Shown in pieces: positions 36,381-45,354 of a DNA stretch of 62,140 nucleotides. The stretch is from Candidatus Nitrotoga sp. CP45 (GTDB taxonomy: Bacteria > Pseudomonadota > Gammaproteobacteria > Burkholderiales > Gallionellaceae). Below the pieces are notes generated by a model. It saw only the letters and a program-made list of their open reading frames with translations. It did no database searches and was not told the origin of the DNA. The DNA is taken from positions 1-62,140 of the forward strand of contig QFXJ01000046.1 in the NCBI GenBank assembly GCA_003402375.1. Direction: 5' to 3'. Position 1 is the first letter of the stretch; each line of letters opens with the position of its first letter. Both the position numbers and the translations under genes were made by a program.

Positions 36381-38135
36381 ATGACCAGTTCACAGCTTTA
36401 TTTGCGGTTGCTCGACTACATTAAACCCTACTGGCGCGTATTTGCACTTTCCATCCTCGGCATGATGGTGGCCGCGGCTACTGAGCCGCTATTGCCAGTA
36501 TTACTCAAAACCATGTTAGACGGCACATTCGTGCACAAAGATGAAACCATCATTCGATTGATCCCTCTGTTCATTTTGGTGATTTTCCTTGTGCGCGGGC
36601 TAGCTACTTTTGTTGCTACTTATACGATCACCTGGGTGGGAAATAAGGTAGTGATGGACTTGCGTAACGAAATGTTCAACAAGCTGCTTTCCTTGCCTGC
36701 ACGCTTTTACGATAACCATGCGACGGGCAACCTAATCTCAAAATTGACCTTTGATGTTACACAGGTAACAGCTGCCGCCACAACCGTGGTGACCATCGGT
36801 ACCCGTGATTCTCTTATGATTGTGGGACTGCTGGGCTGGCTTTTTTACCTTAACTGGAAGCTTACGTTACTCAGCTTGATAATGGCGCCTGTCATTGTTT
36901 TTATCATGAAAACTATCAGTGGCCGCTTGCGCATTGCCAGCCGCAATTCGCAGCGCGCAATGGGAGACATCACCCAAGTAATTGAAGAAAGTGTGACCGC
37001 GCACAAGGTAGTCAAACTTTTCGGCGGACAACAATACGAAGGCCAACGCTTTAATAGCCAAGCTAACTGGGTACGTCGTCACGCCATGAAACAAGCCGCC
37101 GCTGCCGCCATCAATATACCCATCGTACAAATGGTGGCAGCAGTGGCGCTTGCCGTCATCGTTTATCTTGCTACTGAACAATCGCGCAGCGATGAAACAA
37201 CGGTGGGTGGCTTTCTTTCCTTCATTACAGCAATGTTGATGTTAACCCCACCGCTAAAACGGCTCGCCAGCGTCAGTGAGCATTTACAGCGCGGACTGGC
37301 GGCTTCAGAAAGTGTATTTGAGCTGCTTGATACATCAAGTGAAGCAGATACGGGTAAAACATTAATTACTCATGCCTCCGGCCAACTGAAATTTGAGCAT
37401 GTAAACTTTTCTTACCAACAAGACGAAAAGCTGGCATTACGTGACATTAACCTGGAAATTCCTGTAGGACAAACAGTTGCGCTGGTTGGTGCATCCGGCA
37501 GTGGTAAAAGTACTCTGGCCAACCTCGTACCGCGCTTCTATTCTCCGAGTAGCGGACGCATTACACTGGATGGTTGTGACCTTGCGGAGCTTACGTTAAC
37601 CAGCCTGCGCGCTAATATCGCACTAGTAAGCCAAGATGTGGTGCTCTTCAATGATACCGTTGCGGCCAACATTGCTTATGGTCAAATGCGCAAAGTACCG
37701 GAGGCGGAAATAGTCGCCGCCGCGCAGGCTGCCCATGCAATGGAGTTTATTCGTGAAATGCCACAAGGTTTGCAAACACTAGTGGGTGAGAGAGGGGTGC
37801 GCATGTCTGGTGGACAGCGCCAACGCATTGCCATTGCTCGCGCTATTCTTAAGAACGCACCTATTCTTATTCTGGATGAAGCCACATCTGCATTGGATAG
37901 CGAATCTGAGCGTCATGTGCAAGCTGCGCTAGAAACCCTAATGCAGGGGCGCACCACGTTGATAATTGCCCACCGTTTGTCCACCATCGAAAAAGCCGAC
38001 AGAATTGTCGTATTACAAAAAGGTGAAATTATTGAAATCGGCACTCACCAGGAATTGCTTGCCAAGGGCAATGTGTATGCACAGCTGCACCGCACCCAGT
38101 TCATGTGGAATGATGTTGCCCACGACAATCCGTGA
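36381..38135 (+). CDS. msbA: Lipid A exporter MsbA (ABC transporter, permease-ATPase fusion)
   Basis: A 584-residue half-transporter that flips lipid A-core across the inner membrane. About six transmembrane helices (residues 20-310) precede the ATPase domain. Walker A is GASGSGKSTLANL, the signature is MSGGQRQRIAIARA, Walker B is ILILDEATSALD and the switch His is in IAHRLST. Length and the N-terminal YLRLLDYIKPYW pattern match MsbA more than drug exporters. The gene has no obvious ribosome site and a long, featureless upstream gap. A flavoprotein reductase gene converges on it. Confidence 0.9.
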   Translation: MTSSQLYLRLLDYIKPYWRVFALSILGMMVAAATEPLLPVLLKTMLDGTFVHKDETIIRLIPLFILVIFLVRGLATFVATYTITWVGNKVVMDLRNEMFNKLLSLPARFYDNHATGNLISKLTFDVTQVTAAATTVVTIGTRDSLMIVGLLGWLFYLNWKLTLLSLIMAPVIVFIMKTISGRLRIASRNSQRAMGDITQVIEESVTAHKVVKLFGGQQYEGQRFNSQANWVRRHAMKQAAAAAINIPIVQMVAAVALAVIVYLATEQSRSDETTVGGFLSFITAMLMLTPPLKRLASVSEHLQRGLAASESVFELLDTSSEADTGKTLITHASGQLKFEHVNFSYQQDEKLALRDINLEIPVGQTVALVGASGSGKSTLANLVPRFYSPSSGRITLDGCDLAELTLTSLRANIALVSQDVVLFNDTVAANIAYGQMRKVPEAEIVAAAQAAHAMEFIREMPQGLQTLVGERGVRMSGGQRQRIAIARAILKNAPILILDEATSALDSESERHVQAALETLMQGRTTLIIAHRLSTIEKADRIVVLQKGEIIEIGTHQELLAKGNVYAQLHRTQFMWNDVAHDNP

Positions 38136-38234
38136 TAACCAATACACTTCAACTCATTAACTAACAGCTGGGATTAAGTGTTTAGGTACGAATGGAAACA
38201 CGAAGTTGTGACAAGCCCCTGAGCGTGCCTGAAA

Positions 38235-39245
38235 TCAAGCTTTGACTGCAGGAGTAAAAGCGTCGGAGAAAAATTCCTCGTTAGGCAATTTACATAAGGT
38301 CGTAAAATCGCGATGTGCTGCTTCCACTACGATTGGAGCACCGCAAGCGTACACTTGGTAGCCCGACAAATCGGGGTAATCTTTCAGTACGGCTTCGTGC
38401 ACGAAACCTGTCCTGCCTTGCCATTCATCCGCTGGCAACGCTCCCGACAAAACGGGTGTAAATTTTATGCCATGAGTTTCCCATTCTTTGGCTTTATCGA
38501 GCATATAGAGACCACTCAATGTATGCGCCCCCCAATAAAAATGCATGGAGCGCTTCACGCCAACGTACAGTGCATGTTCGATGATGGATTTGATTGGCGC
38601 GAAGCCGGTACCACTGGCGACAAATACCACGGGTTTGCTGCTATCTTCGCGCAGGAAAAAAGAACCTAGCGGCCCCTTGAAACGCAGGATGTCGCGCGCT
38701 TTCATTTGCGTGAAAACATGCTTGGTGAACTCCCCACCCGAAATGTTTCGCACATGCAGCTGCAGAAATTCGTCATCATGTGGGGCATTGGCTAGCGAGA
38801 AGCTGCGCGCCTTGCTGCCTTTCATAAGAATATCGATATATTGTCCCGCTAGAAATTGCAAACGCTCGTTGGCAGGCAACTTGAGGTAGATCACCATTAC
38901 GTCATCAAGCCGTTCCAGCTTGTGTACGCGGCATGGCAGGGTTTTCACCGGAATGTCTTTTGCGGCATTCACTTCACGGCACTCGATAATCAGATCAGAC
39001 GTAGGTTTGGCGCAACAAAATAGGGCCATGCCCTCTGCTTTTTCTGCTTCACTCAGTATGCTGTCCTCGTACTTACCGTAATCCACGGTGCCTTGCAGCA
39101 GCAAACCCTTGCATGTCCCGCATACGCCGTCACGGCAACTGTAAGGCAAAATAAAGCCATGCCTTAGTCCCGCCTCAAGTATGGTTTCGTCAGCTTCCAT
39201 GATAAAACTATGATCGCTTGGTTTAATAAGAACGTTGAATGCCAT
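38235..39245 (-). CDS. Ferredoxin-NAD(P)H reductase, CDP-6-deoxy-delta-3,4-glucoseen reductase-like
   Basis: A 336-residue electron-transfer protein. The N-terminal plant-type ferredoxin domain has Cys37, Cys42 and Cys45 in SCRDGVCGTC, and Cys77 or Cys78 near LFCC, binding a 2Fe-2S cluster. A FAD-binding domain (ARSFSLAN) and an NAD-binding domain (FVASGTGFAPIKSI, YACGAP) follow. Enzymes of this layout include AscD, methane monooxygenase reductase and phenol hydroxylase reductase. Betaproteobacterial orthologues are usually labelled CDP-6-deoxy-delta-3,4-glucoseen reductase, but no deoxysugar genes lie nearby. It may reduce some other oxygenase. The ATG at 39245 is preferred over an upstream GTG. 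It is divergent from the SDR gene. Confidence 0.85.
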   Translation of the reverse strand: MAFNVLIKPSDHSFIMEADETILEAGLRHGFILPYSCRDGVCGTCKGLLLQGTVDYGKYEDSILSEAEKAEGMALFCCAKPTSDLIIECREVNAAKDIPVKTLPCRVHKLERLDDVMVIYLKLPANERLQFLAGQYIDILMKGSKARSFSLANAPHDDEFLQLHVRNISGGEFTKHVFTQMKARDILRFKGPLGSFFLREDSSKPVVFVASGTGFAPIKSIIEHALYVGVKRSMHFYWGAHTLSGLYMLDKAKEWETHGIKFTPVLSGALPADEWQGRTGFVHEAVLKDYPDLSGYQVYACGAPIVVEAAHRDFTTLCKLPNEEFFSDAFTPAVKA

Positions 39246-39300
39246 GTATATCTCGTTTGCCACATGCGCAAAAGCGGCAATTTTAACGCATAATCATGCA

Positions 39301-40182
39301 ATGAAACGAATCTTGATTATTGGCTGCGGCGATATCGCCATGCGGGTTGCGCGCCTGTTAAGCGGCCATTACCGTTTGTTTGGACTGCTACGTAATACTG
39401 CACGTTTTGCTGAATTACGTGCAGCCGGCATTACCCCATTGCCTGGCGATCTGGATAACGCACCCAGCCTGCGTCGATTGACTGGGCTGGTGCACACCGT
39501 GCTACATTTTGCGCCGCCGCCGAATACTGGTGAAAGTGATACCCGTACCCGCAATCTGCTGGCCGGTTTATCGCGTGGCACATTGCCCGAGAGTATTGTA
39601 TATATCAGCACCAGCGGGGTATATGGCGATTGCGCTGGGAAATTTGTCACAGAGACCCATAGATTAAATGCGCAAACTGCGCGCGCCCAGCGCAGAGTGG
39701 ACGCGGAAAATAAAATTCGCAGTTGGGCAAAACGTACCGGCGTGCGTGCAATTATTCTGCGTGTGCCGGGTATTTATGCGGCGGACCGGCTACCGCTGCA
39801 ACGCTTGCAACAAGGCACACCGGCAATCGTGGCAGCAGAGGATAGTCATACTAATCACATTCATGCGGATGATCTCGCGCGTATCGTAATAACGGCATTA
39901 CGCCATGCAAAACCGAATCGGGTGTACCACACCAGTGATGACAGTGAACTTAAGATGGGTGACTATTTTGATAGTGTGGCAGATGCTTTTGGTTTACCGC
40001 ATGTGCCACGTATCAGTCGTGAACAGGCGCAGCAGACCTTGCCAAAGACCTTGCTTTCATTCATTAATGAATCACGCCGCCTGACGAACAAGCGCATGAA
40101 ACAAGAATTGAAGATAATGTTGCTCTATCCGACCGTGGCGGATGCGCTGAAAACCATCCAAAATCTTAACCCAAGCGCCTAA
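39301..40182 (+). CDS. NAD-dependent epimerase/dehydratase family (SDR) protein
   Basis: A 293-residue extended SDR-like protein. The nucleotide-binding motif is IIGCGDIAMRVA, and YISTSGVYGD resembles the Ser-Thr-x-Gly-Val-Tyr active-site region of epimerases. HTNHIHADDLARI and VYHTSDD follow, as in the YeeZ-like subgroup. The typical YxxxK is not obvious, so catalysis by the standard triad is uncertain. Function unknown. Its start lies 55 bases from the divergent reductase start, so the two may share a regulatory region. The start given is an ATG at 39301; a longer frame begins inside the neighbour. Confidence 0.8.
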   Translation: MKRILIIGCGDIAMRVARLLSGHYRLFGLLRNTARFAELRAAGITPLPGDLDNAPSLRRLTGLVHTVLHFAPPPNTGESDTRTRNLLAGLSRGTLPESIVYISTSGVYGDCAGKFVTETHRLNAQTARAQRRVDAENKIRSWAKRTGVRAIILRVPGIYAADRLPLQRLQQGTPAIVAAEDSHTNHIHADDLARIVITALRHAKPNRVYHTSDDSELKMGDYFDSVADAFGLPHVPRISREQAQQTLPKTLLSFINESRRLTNKRMKQELKIMLLYPTVADALKTIQNLNPSA

Positions 40183-40193
40183 CTGCATTGGAC

Positions 40194-40214
40194 CAGGGTT
40201 AAACTTTTACCCTG
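40194..40214. terminator. Small hairpin between convergent SDR and oxygenase genes
   Basis: CAGGGT (40194-40199) and ACCCTG (40209-40214) form a stem, extended past one mismatch by AAA and TTT. It covers the end of the minus-strand oxygenase gene. No long T-tract follows on either strand, so it is a weak bidirectional terminator candidate. Confidence 0.3.
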
Positions 40215-40806
40215 CTGTTCCTTTCTTTCTTATTCGTACATTAAAAGATATTGAAATTCTTTCAATGTCTTCCTGGTTTGGCTCGACTGAATGGGGCAGC
40301 CAGGATGGAAACATAACTAAATGGTTTTTTCTTGCCGGATACGAAAATTTCGGCGCATTAATTGCATTTAGCTCTGAAATGGGCGCTAAAGATTCTATCG
40401 TATATTGTTCCTGAAAATTCCTGTAAAACTCTATTTGAGCATCAGAGTCGGTAACGTAATAAGCACCCGATACAAACGATGAGCAATGAATATGAATTTT
40501 ATTATAATTACTTAATTTATTAATGTTTACCCACACGTTATCCATATAGGTTTCGAAATTAACTTCATCATATCCAAAATCCGATAAACATTTTTTTGAT
40601 CTGCGTAAAATCTCATTTAATAAAGGCGTTAATTCCGGATGGTCGCCATAGTAAAACTCCTTTGATTGCCATCCCCCAGCATTACTAAGATTATTTCCAC
40701 GTGGGTCGGATTGCTTCAATCGATGGCAAAAATTAAAAATGGCATCAACATCAATATCAAGCTTATCCCACCAAACGGGTGTCGAAAAATAGGTATCAAG
40801 GTTCAT
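40207..40806 (-). CDS. 2OG-Fe(II) oxygenase-like protein (TIGR02466 type)
   Basis: A 199-residue protein with the pattern of the TIGR02466 family. It has INKLSNYNKIHIHCSSFVSGAYYV, an HxH segment at the place of the metal ligands, and LVMFPSWLPHSVEPN, which supplies the distal His. Such proteins are putative non-haem iron oxygenases that hydroxylate unknown substrates; many occur in phages and in accessory islands. The ATG at 40806 is set by AGGAG nine bases upstream. Compared with its neighbours the gene is AT-rich, which suggests acquisition. It is convergent with the SDR gene. Confidence 0.78.
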   Translation of the reverse strand: MNLDTYFSTPVWWDKLDIDVDAIFNFCHRLKQSDPRGNNLSNAGGWQSKEFYYGDHPELTPLLNEILRRSKKCLSDFGYDEVNFETYMDNVWVNINKLSNYNKIHIHCSSFVSGAYYVTDSDAQIEFYRNFQEQYTIESLAPISELNAINAPKFSYPARKNHLVMFPSWLPHSVEPNQEDIERISISFNVRIRKKGTAG

Positions 40807-41152
40807 CGTTTCACATCTCCTGAGTTTCAAAAATCACGGGAAATTAAGCATACATAATGTGGTAACCAAAATATGTAGTTATAACTTTATAAATGACTGA
40901 GCGAAAATATCGTACAGCATGGCAAGATTATACTTACTTGTTTCAATACGAAATACGTTATCCACTAAGTTTTTATGGTATTTATTGGCCACAATCTGCC
41001 CCCTTAAATTTAGTTGCTCATATAAGCCTTTGTTTGGGTATTATTAGACTTTTCCAGTAGCGATATTCAACTTTTTGACTGGGAATATTCACGATATATC
41101 GAATATTGGAAGGTATGCGGTATTAACTTTACAACGCTAATAAGAAAACGAT
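40807..41152. other. AT-rich gap upstream of the IS110 remnant
   Basis: No gene, repeat or structure is recognised. The base composition is clearly lower in G+C than the core regions. Confidence 0.3.
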
Positions 41153-41584
41153 ATGTTCAAACGTCTGAGTCGCAGTCGTCGTGCTTTGGTGGATATAAAG
41201 AGTCGCTTGCAAAAGCGTTTTCAGGGCGATCTTCACACAGTGTGTCCTGGCTTGTTAGACCTCACAAACAATGCTGAAAATATTGGTTTTACGCTTTATC
41301 ATCAGTATTGATGAATTGACCAAGCTGTGGTGTGGATACTCAAGTACGCCGGTGATATTCGCGCACGGTATCCCATGCGTCATTTAGTCATGGAGTGAGA
41401 TGGATGGGCGAAATGATCATTGAAGATGCCCGGCGCATCTTGGCACTTAAAAACGACATCGAAGTATTGGAATTGCGTTACAAGACGTTAATGCAAAATC
41501 CCAAGTGCCCAGTTAATTAACAGTATTCCAGGATTTGCTGTGATCTGTGCTTCTGGCGCTTTATTTTGGAACGCCCAACCTTGA
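41153..41584 (+). pseudogene. Decayed IS110-family transposase
   Basis: Three broken reading frames line up with the order of an IS110 transposase. First, 41153-41311 encodes MFKRLSRSRRALVDIKSRLQ...CPGLLDLT, as in the linker before Transposase_20. Then 41404-41520 encodes MGEMIIEDARRILALKNDIE..., typical of the stretch before the conserved motif. Finally, in another frame, 41522-41584 begins SIPGFAVICASG, the conserved S-I-P-G motif of the Transposase_20 domain. Stops and frameshifts separate them and the catalytic N-terminal DEDD part is missing, so the element is dead. This marks past IS insertion in the accessory stretch. Confidence 0.62.
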
Positions 41585-41630
41585 TTGTAAGGTTCAAGGC
41601 TAACAGCATCGAAACTCGTTAATAAATGGG

Positions 41631-42071
41631 CTAGCTAACACAAGACACGTGGCTAACGCCGTTGTCGTCACCGTAGTTGACGATGCCGCCGTCCAGGTTG
41701 ACGATAAATTGAAGGCCGATAACAGTGCCGGGCGTAGATGACCAAACATCGTACAACGTCCAACCTTGGGCACGTAGTGCTGCAGATTTATTGCGGTAAG
41801 CAGCATAAAGTGCGACCAGCTCGTCTTTGGTTGGCTGACGCCATTTATATCCCAGTGCTGTGGATGATGCACAGATATTTTTAGCTTCAGCCAAGGTGAC
41901 AGCGGTAGCTGAAATCGGTGCCCAAGTGAGCTTACCACTGGTGATGTAGCCAAGAGGTAATTTTGCTGGTGCGGCGCTTGGTACTGCAACATTAACATGC
42001 TCCCCTGGACCCGCCCACGCGATATTCAAGGTTAACAATAAGGTGGTCAGTATTACGATTAGTTTTTTCAT
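41631..42071 (-). CDS. Exported DUF1566-type protein
   Basis: A 146-residue protein with a clear signal peptide (MKKLIVILTTLLLTLNIAWA). After a short linker it shows a compact DUF1566-like domain with KWRQPTKDELVALYAAYRN and VWSSTPGTVIGLQFIVNLDGGIVNYGDDN. The C-terminal VSHVSCVS includes a Cys that may pair with an earlier one (NICASS). The fold is probably C-type-lectin-like; ligand and role are unknown. The ATG at 42071 begins the signal peptide, and a longer frame upstream lacks support. It lies next to the IS110 remnant, so it may be part of the same accessory insertion. Confidence 0.68.
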   Translation of the reverse strand: MKKLIVILTTLLLTLNIAWAGPGEHVNVAVPSAAPAKLPLGYITSGKLTWAPISATAVTLAEAKNICASSTALGYKWRQPTKDELVALYAAYRNKSAALRAQGWTLYDVWSSTPGTVIGLQFIVNLDGGIVNYGDDNGVSHVSCVS

Positions 42072-42282
42072 GTGGTCAATACGCTTTATATTATCCATGG
42101 AATAATTATATACCAAACAGTAGAGTACTCGGGCATCTTGATAGAACATAGAGCAGGGCGAGCAGATCGCCCTGCTGTTGGATTGTTTTTTAAGTATTTT
42201 TCGTTATCAAAAAATAAGCATTTTGCTTATTCGCTTTTTTTGGGTACCGCCATACCATTATGGCCTTGTTGAATTATAGACT
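42072..42282. other. Gap left of the inverted-repeat element
   Basis: No gene seen. An open frame at 42072-42272 lacks a ribosome site and any family feature, and runs antisense to the signal-peptide gene start. Confidence 0.3.
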
Positions 42283-42388
42283 CGGCCCGATTTATCCGTG
42301 AGTCACCCAGTTTAAATTGCTCATAGAACTCGTATTTATTGACTTGCACGAGTGTCTCTCATACATGAGTCGCGGATAAATCAGGCCG
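42283..42388. repeat. 106-bp element with 23-bp imperfect terminal inverted repeats
   Basis: The left arm starts CGGCCCGATTTATCCGTGAG and the reverse complement of the right arm starts CGGCCTGATTTATCCGCGAC. Across 23 bases, 20 match. About 60 bases separate the arms and no protein is encoded. The structure fits a short MITE or a large hairpin. It precedes the astacin-like protease gene by about 155 bases. Confidence 0.55.
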
Positions 42389-42542
42389 GATCAATAGTAA
42401 TTTTTAGGTGAAGGCGATAGTTTGATACGAGTAGCAGGACATTAATGTACGTAATCGCTCAAAAATCTGTTACCCGAGGATGTATCAAAGTGGCATAAAT
42501 ACTGACTGAAAATTCAACTTTTTATTATTCAAGGAGATCACT

Positions 42543-43559
42543 ATGAAAAAGAATCTAAGAGTTTGTCATGACAGAATTCTGCCGCTCGATCTTGTCCGCC
42601 CGCAACAAACTATTATGCTGGGTACTGGGCCAGCGCGGGCGGTCTTTGTTTTTAGAAAGATGTGGATCAATGGGTCTACATTACGCGTACGATTCATGGG
42701 TGGGACTGATGCCCAGCAAGCAAAAACCAAAGAACAGGCGCTGTGGTGGCTTCCGCATGCGAATTTGAAATTCGAATTTAATAACGCCCCCGACGCGGAG
42801 ATTCGCATCGCCTTTGATTCCTCGGATGGAGCGTGGTCTTATATCGGCACAGATTGTCAATCAATTCCGCGCGATCAGCCCACAATGAACCTTGGATTTC
42901 TCGATGGTGGCACTGCCGCCCATGAATTTGGCCATACAATCGGCCTTGCACACGAGCATCAAAATCCGTCTGGGGGAATTGAGTGGAACGAGGAAGTCGT
43001 CCTTCATGATTTAAGCGGACCGCCAAATAACTGGACCCCGGATCAGATTCGGCACAATGTTTTGGAAAAGTATGCGGTTAATCAGATCAAAGGGACGGAA
43101 TTCGATCCTGCTTCGATCATGCTTTACTTCTTTCCCGACACTTGGGTTAAAAGCGGCCATGGCACTAAAGACAATAACGTGTTATCGGAGCTGGACAAGG
43201 CATTCATCGCCAGCGAACAGGCCTATCCGCACATTGCGGTTCAAGCGATCGAATTGGGCATCAATGCAGCACCCGTATCGACCTCAATCGGCCTGCCTGG
43301 TGAAGAAGATTTGTTCAAATTCACCGTAAAAAAGAGCGGTCGCCATATTATACAAACGGGTGGTCAGACCGATGTGGTAATGAAGCTATTTGGCCCTAAC
43401 AGTCAGACGAGTTTTATCACCGAAGACGACGATGGTGGCATTGGGCTAAATTCGAGAATCGCAGCTGAACTCATTCCAGGACAATATTTTGCCCAGGTTC
43501 GACATTATAATAAAGCTCAAGGTACTGGTTCGTACAGCATCAGGGTGAACAAAAACTAA
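42543..43559 (+). CDS. Astacin-like zinc metalloprotease with C-terminal PPC-like domain
   Basis: A 338-residue protein. The zinc-binding motif HEFGHTIGLAHE (residues 127-138) is the astacin/metzincin HExxHxxGxxHE. The Met-turn is probably in ASIMLYFF. The C-terminal part (about 240-338) with LPGEEDLFKFTV, VMKLFGPNS and PGQYFAQVRHY resembles the bacterial pre-peptidase C-terminal (PPC) domain found behind secreted proteases. Oddly, no signal peptide is visible, so export may be by type I, by another path, or not occur. A strong AAGGAG ribosome site lies seven bases before the ATG. Flanking genes are unrelated. Substrate unknown. Confidence 0.85.
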   Translation: MKKNLRVCHDRILPLDLVRPQQTIMLGTGPARAVFVFRKMWINGSTLRVRFMGGTDAQQAKTKEQALWWLPHANLKFEFNNAPDAEIRIAFDSSDGAWSYIGTDCQSIPRDQPTMNLGFLDGGTAAHEFGHTIGLAHEHQNPSGGIEWNEEVVLHDLSGPPNNWTPDQIRHNVLEKYAVNQIKGTEFDPASIMLYFFPDTWVKSGHGTKDNNVLSELDKAFIASEQAYPHIAVQAIELGINAAPVSTSIGLPGEEDLFKFTVKKSGRHIIQTGGQTDVVMKLFGPNSQTSFITEDDDGGIGLNSRIAAELIPGQYFAQVRHYNKAQGTGSYSIRVNKN

Positions 43560-43577
43560 AACAATCAGTCCCCCTTG

Positions 43578-44843
43578 TTATCGCCCGCTCAAGGGCAGGG
43601 TCAGCGCTGGCCCTAGCCCTGTTTTGCCGTTTGTTTCCAAACGTGCCAGTTGCATCAGCAACGAAAAAGTAGCCATAGAGTCCTGATCAGCTTTGTCTAT
43701 GTAGAACCAAAAGTCTAGATATTTGACTGCTACATGCGCGTTAAGTGGTTTGTCTCCACTGGCTGAATATACGTGAAAGAGATTGCTCGTTATTTTTCGC
43801 CAGTCAAACGGCTGGCCAGTTTTATCGGTCGTTGCCTGAACAAACCCCTGTTTCATATGTTCTACAGGAACATCAAGCCCTTTTGAAACAAAATACAATA
43901 CCTGAAGCAACGAGCGCGTCTCCAGGTCCAAAACGTCTACGCCGTCCTGTGGATGATTGATTTTGAATGGATCCAGGTTCTCGATTTTGAGATCGTATTT
44001 CGACAGCCCAGGCCGGAGACCGAAAACCTGGGCGAGTTCGCGCATTTCGGCAGAAGCCAGGGCTTCCGGATGAACCCTCATCACCGGCTGCCGGTTTTTC
44101 TTGACTAATGCCAATGCGCTGTTGTGATCAGCACGAAATTCATAGCCTTCCTTGGCCGCATCCAGCAAGTCGTGAGCCGTTGGGGCGGTGGCCACAGTAC
44201 CTTGTGGTTCCTCACGCTCTTCAGTGCTGAAAACGATATGGCCCCGATCCTGCAACGCTTGCAGCGCATTGATGCCGCGTAAAAATTCGGTATAGTCGGG
44301 CAAGTTCTTTAAGGTCGGGCCACTGCCGTTCTGGGCGTTGGAAACCCAGTTAAGATTCTCTAGCCACAGACGGAATACCGTAGAGATGGGCCACGTTGTT
44401 TTTGTGAGGTAAAGCACACCGTCAAGTGTCATCGGTGTAAAGAGCTTACGTGTGAATTCCTGGTCGTCAAGGGGTGTCAGCGTGATGGTCGGACGGTCAG
44501 TCGTGGATATTTGCGCTTGCGGCAGCAGCGCGGCAAAGTGCTGCGCCGGATCACCACCGCTCACGCCGAAAAAGGGAGTCAGTGAAAAACTTTTCTGTAC
44601 CTCGGATTGCGTCGCAATCGCCGATACCGCCAAGCTACTCGGCGTATCGTTGTAGCGCAGCCGGATGATGTTGAGCAGCAATTGTGCCTCGCTGGTACTC
44701 TTGATCGCCTCGTTGTAGATTAGACGGTTAGCCTCGAGACTGCGTGGGCCAGTGGCGCAACCGGCTGTTGACAAGCAAAAGATTCCTATCACCAAGTACG
44801 ACAGGGGGCGTTTATATTTGTATAACGTTGTGACTGTTGGCAT
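43578..44843 (-). CDS. Conserved hypothetical outer-membrane-type lipoprotein
   Basis: A 421-residue protein. The N-terminus has a basic-hydrophobic signal and a lipobox ending LSTAGC (Cys29), so lipid attachment is likely. The mature part begins with LEANRLIYNEAIKSTSEAQLLLNIIRLRYNDTPSSLAVSAI. I have seen this pattern in conserved hypothetical lipoproteins of proteobacteria. No enzymatic motif is visible. The ATG at 44843 is chosen because upstream codons add 20 residues ahead of the signal peptide and overlap the end of trxC. It is convergent with the protease gene and 31 bases downstream of trxC on the same strand. Confidence 0.75.
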   Translation of the reverse strand: MPTVTTLYKYKRPLSYLVIGIFCLSTAGCATGPRSLEANRLIYNEAIKSTSEAQLLLNIIRLRYNDTPSSLAVSAIATQSEVQKSFSLTPFFGVSGGDPAQHFAALLPQAQISTTDRPTITLTPLDDQEFTRKLFTPMTLDGVLYLTKTTWPISTVFRLWLENLNWVSNAQNGSGPTLKNLPDYTEFLRGINALQALQDRGHIVFSTEEREEPQGTVATAPTAHDLLDAAKEGYEFRADHNSALALVKKNRQPVMRVHPEALASAEMRELAQVFGLRPGLSKYDLKIENLDPFKINHPQDGVDVLDLETRSLLQVLYFVSKGLDVPVEHMKQGFVQATTDKTGQPFDWRKITSNLFHVYSASGDKPLNAHVAVKYLDFWFYIDKADQDSMATFSLLMQLARLETNGKTGLGPALTLPLSGR

Positions 44844-44874
44844 AAGATTGTTTACTGGATATTTGTTTGATATT

Positions 44875-45309
44875 TCAGGCGTTAGCACGAGCCCATGACA
44901 CAATGCCGGCTACATCCATGGCGCCTGCTTGCCTTGCGACCTCGCGTCCATTTTTGAATATTGCTAGCGTGGGAATACTGCGGATGTTATAGCGCGCGCC
45001 CAGTTCCTGTGCTTCTTCTGTATTTAGTTTGGCTAGACGTATTTCCGGCTCAAGTTTTTCAGTTGCCTGAATAAAGGCCGGTGCCATCATGCGGCAGGGA
45101 CCACACCATGGTGCCCAAAAATCTATCAGAACCGGGATATCGTTTCGTGTAATGTGTTTTTCGAAGTTGCCGCTATTCAGCTCAACCGGATGCGCGTTAA
45201 ACAGAGCTTGCTTACATTTGCCGCAATTCGGCTGGCTAGTTAACTTTTCAGTTGGAATGCGGTTTACCGCATCGCAACCCGGGCAGACGATATTTATGGA
45301 ATCGTTCAT
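44875..45309 (-). CDS. trxC: Thioredoxin 2 with zinc-binding N-terminus
   Basis: A 144-residue thioredoxin. The N-terminal zinc site has Cys9, Cys12, Cys29 and Cys32 (CPGCDAV and CGKC), and the redox centre is WCGPC at 68-72, with the cis-Pro loop SIPTLAIF. In E. coli TrxC is induced by OxyR in oxidative stress and can reduce ribonucleotide reductase. It lies between nadC and the lipoprotein gene on the minus strand and starts 45 bases after nadC, so the three could be one transcript. It is the second thioredoxin of the window besides trxA. Confidence 0.93.
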   Translation of the reverse strand: MNDSINIVCPGCDAVNRIPTEKLTSQPNCGKCKQALFNAHPVELNSGNFEKHITRNDIPVLIDFWAPWCGPCRMMAPAFIQATEKLEPEIRLAKLNTEEAQELGARYNIRSIPTLAIFKNGREVARQAGAMDVAGIVSWARANA

Positions 45310-45354
45310 GACTTTTACCTCAGTTGTGAATGCTTGCTACTCGGGAATGACAGA

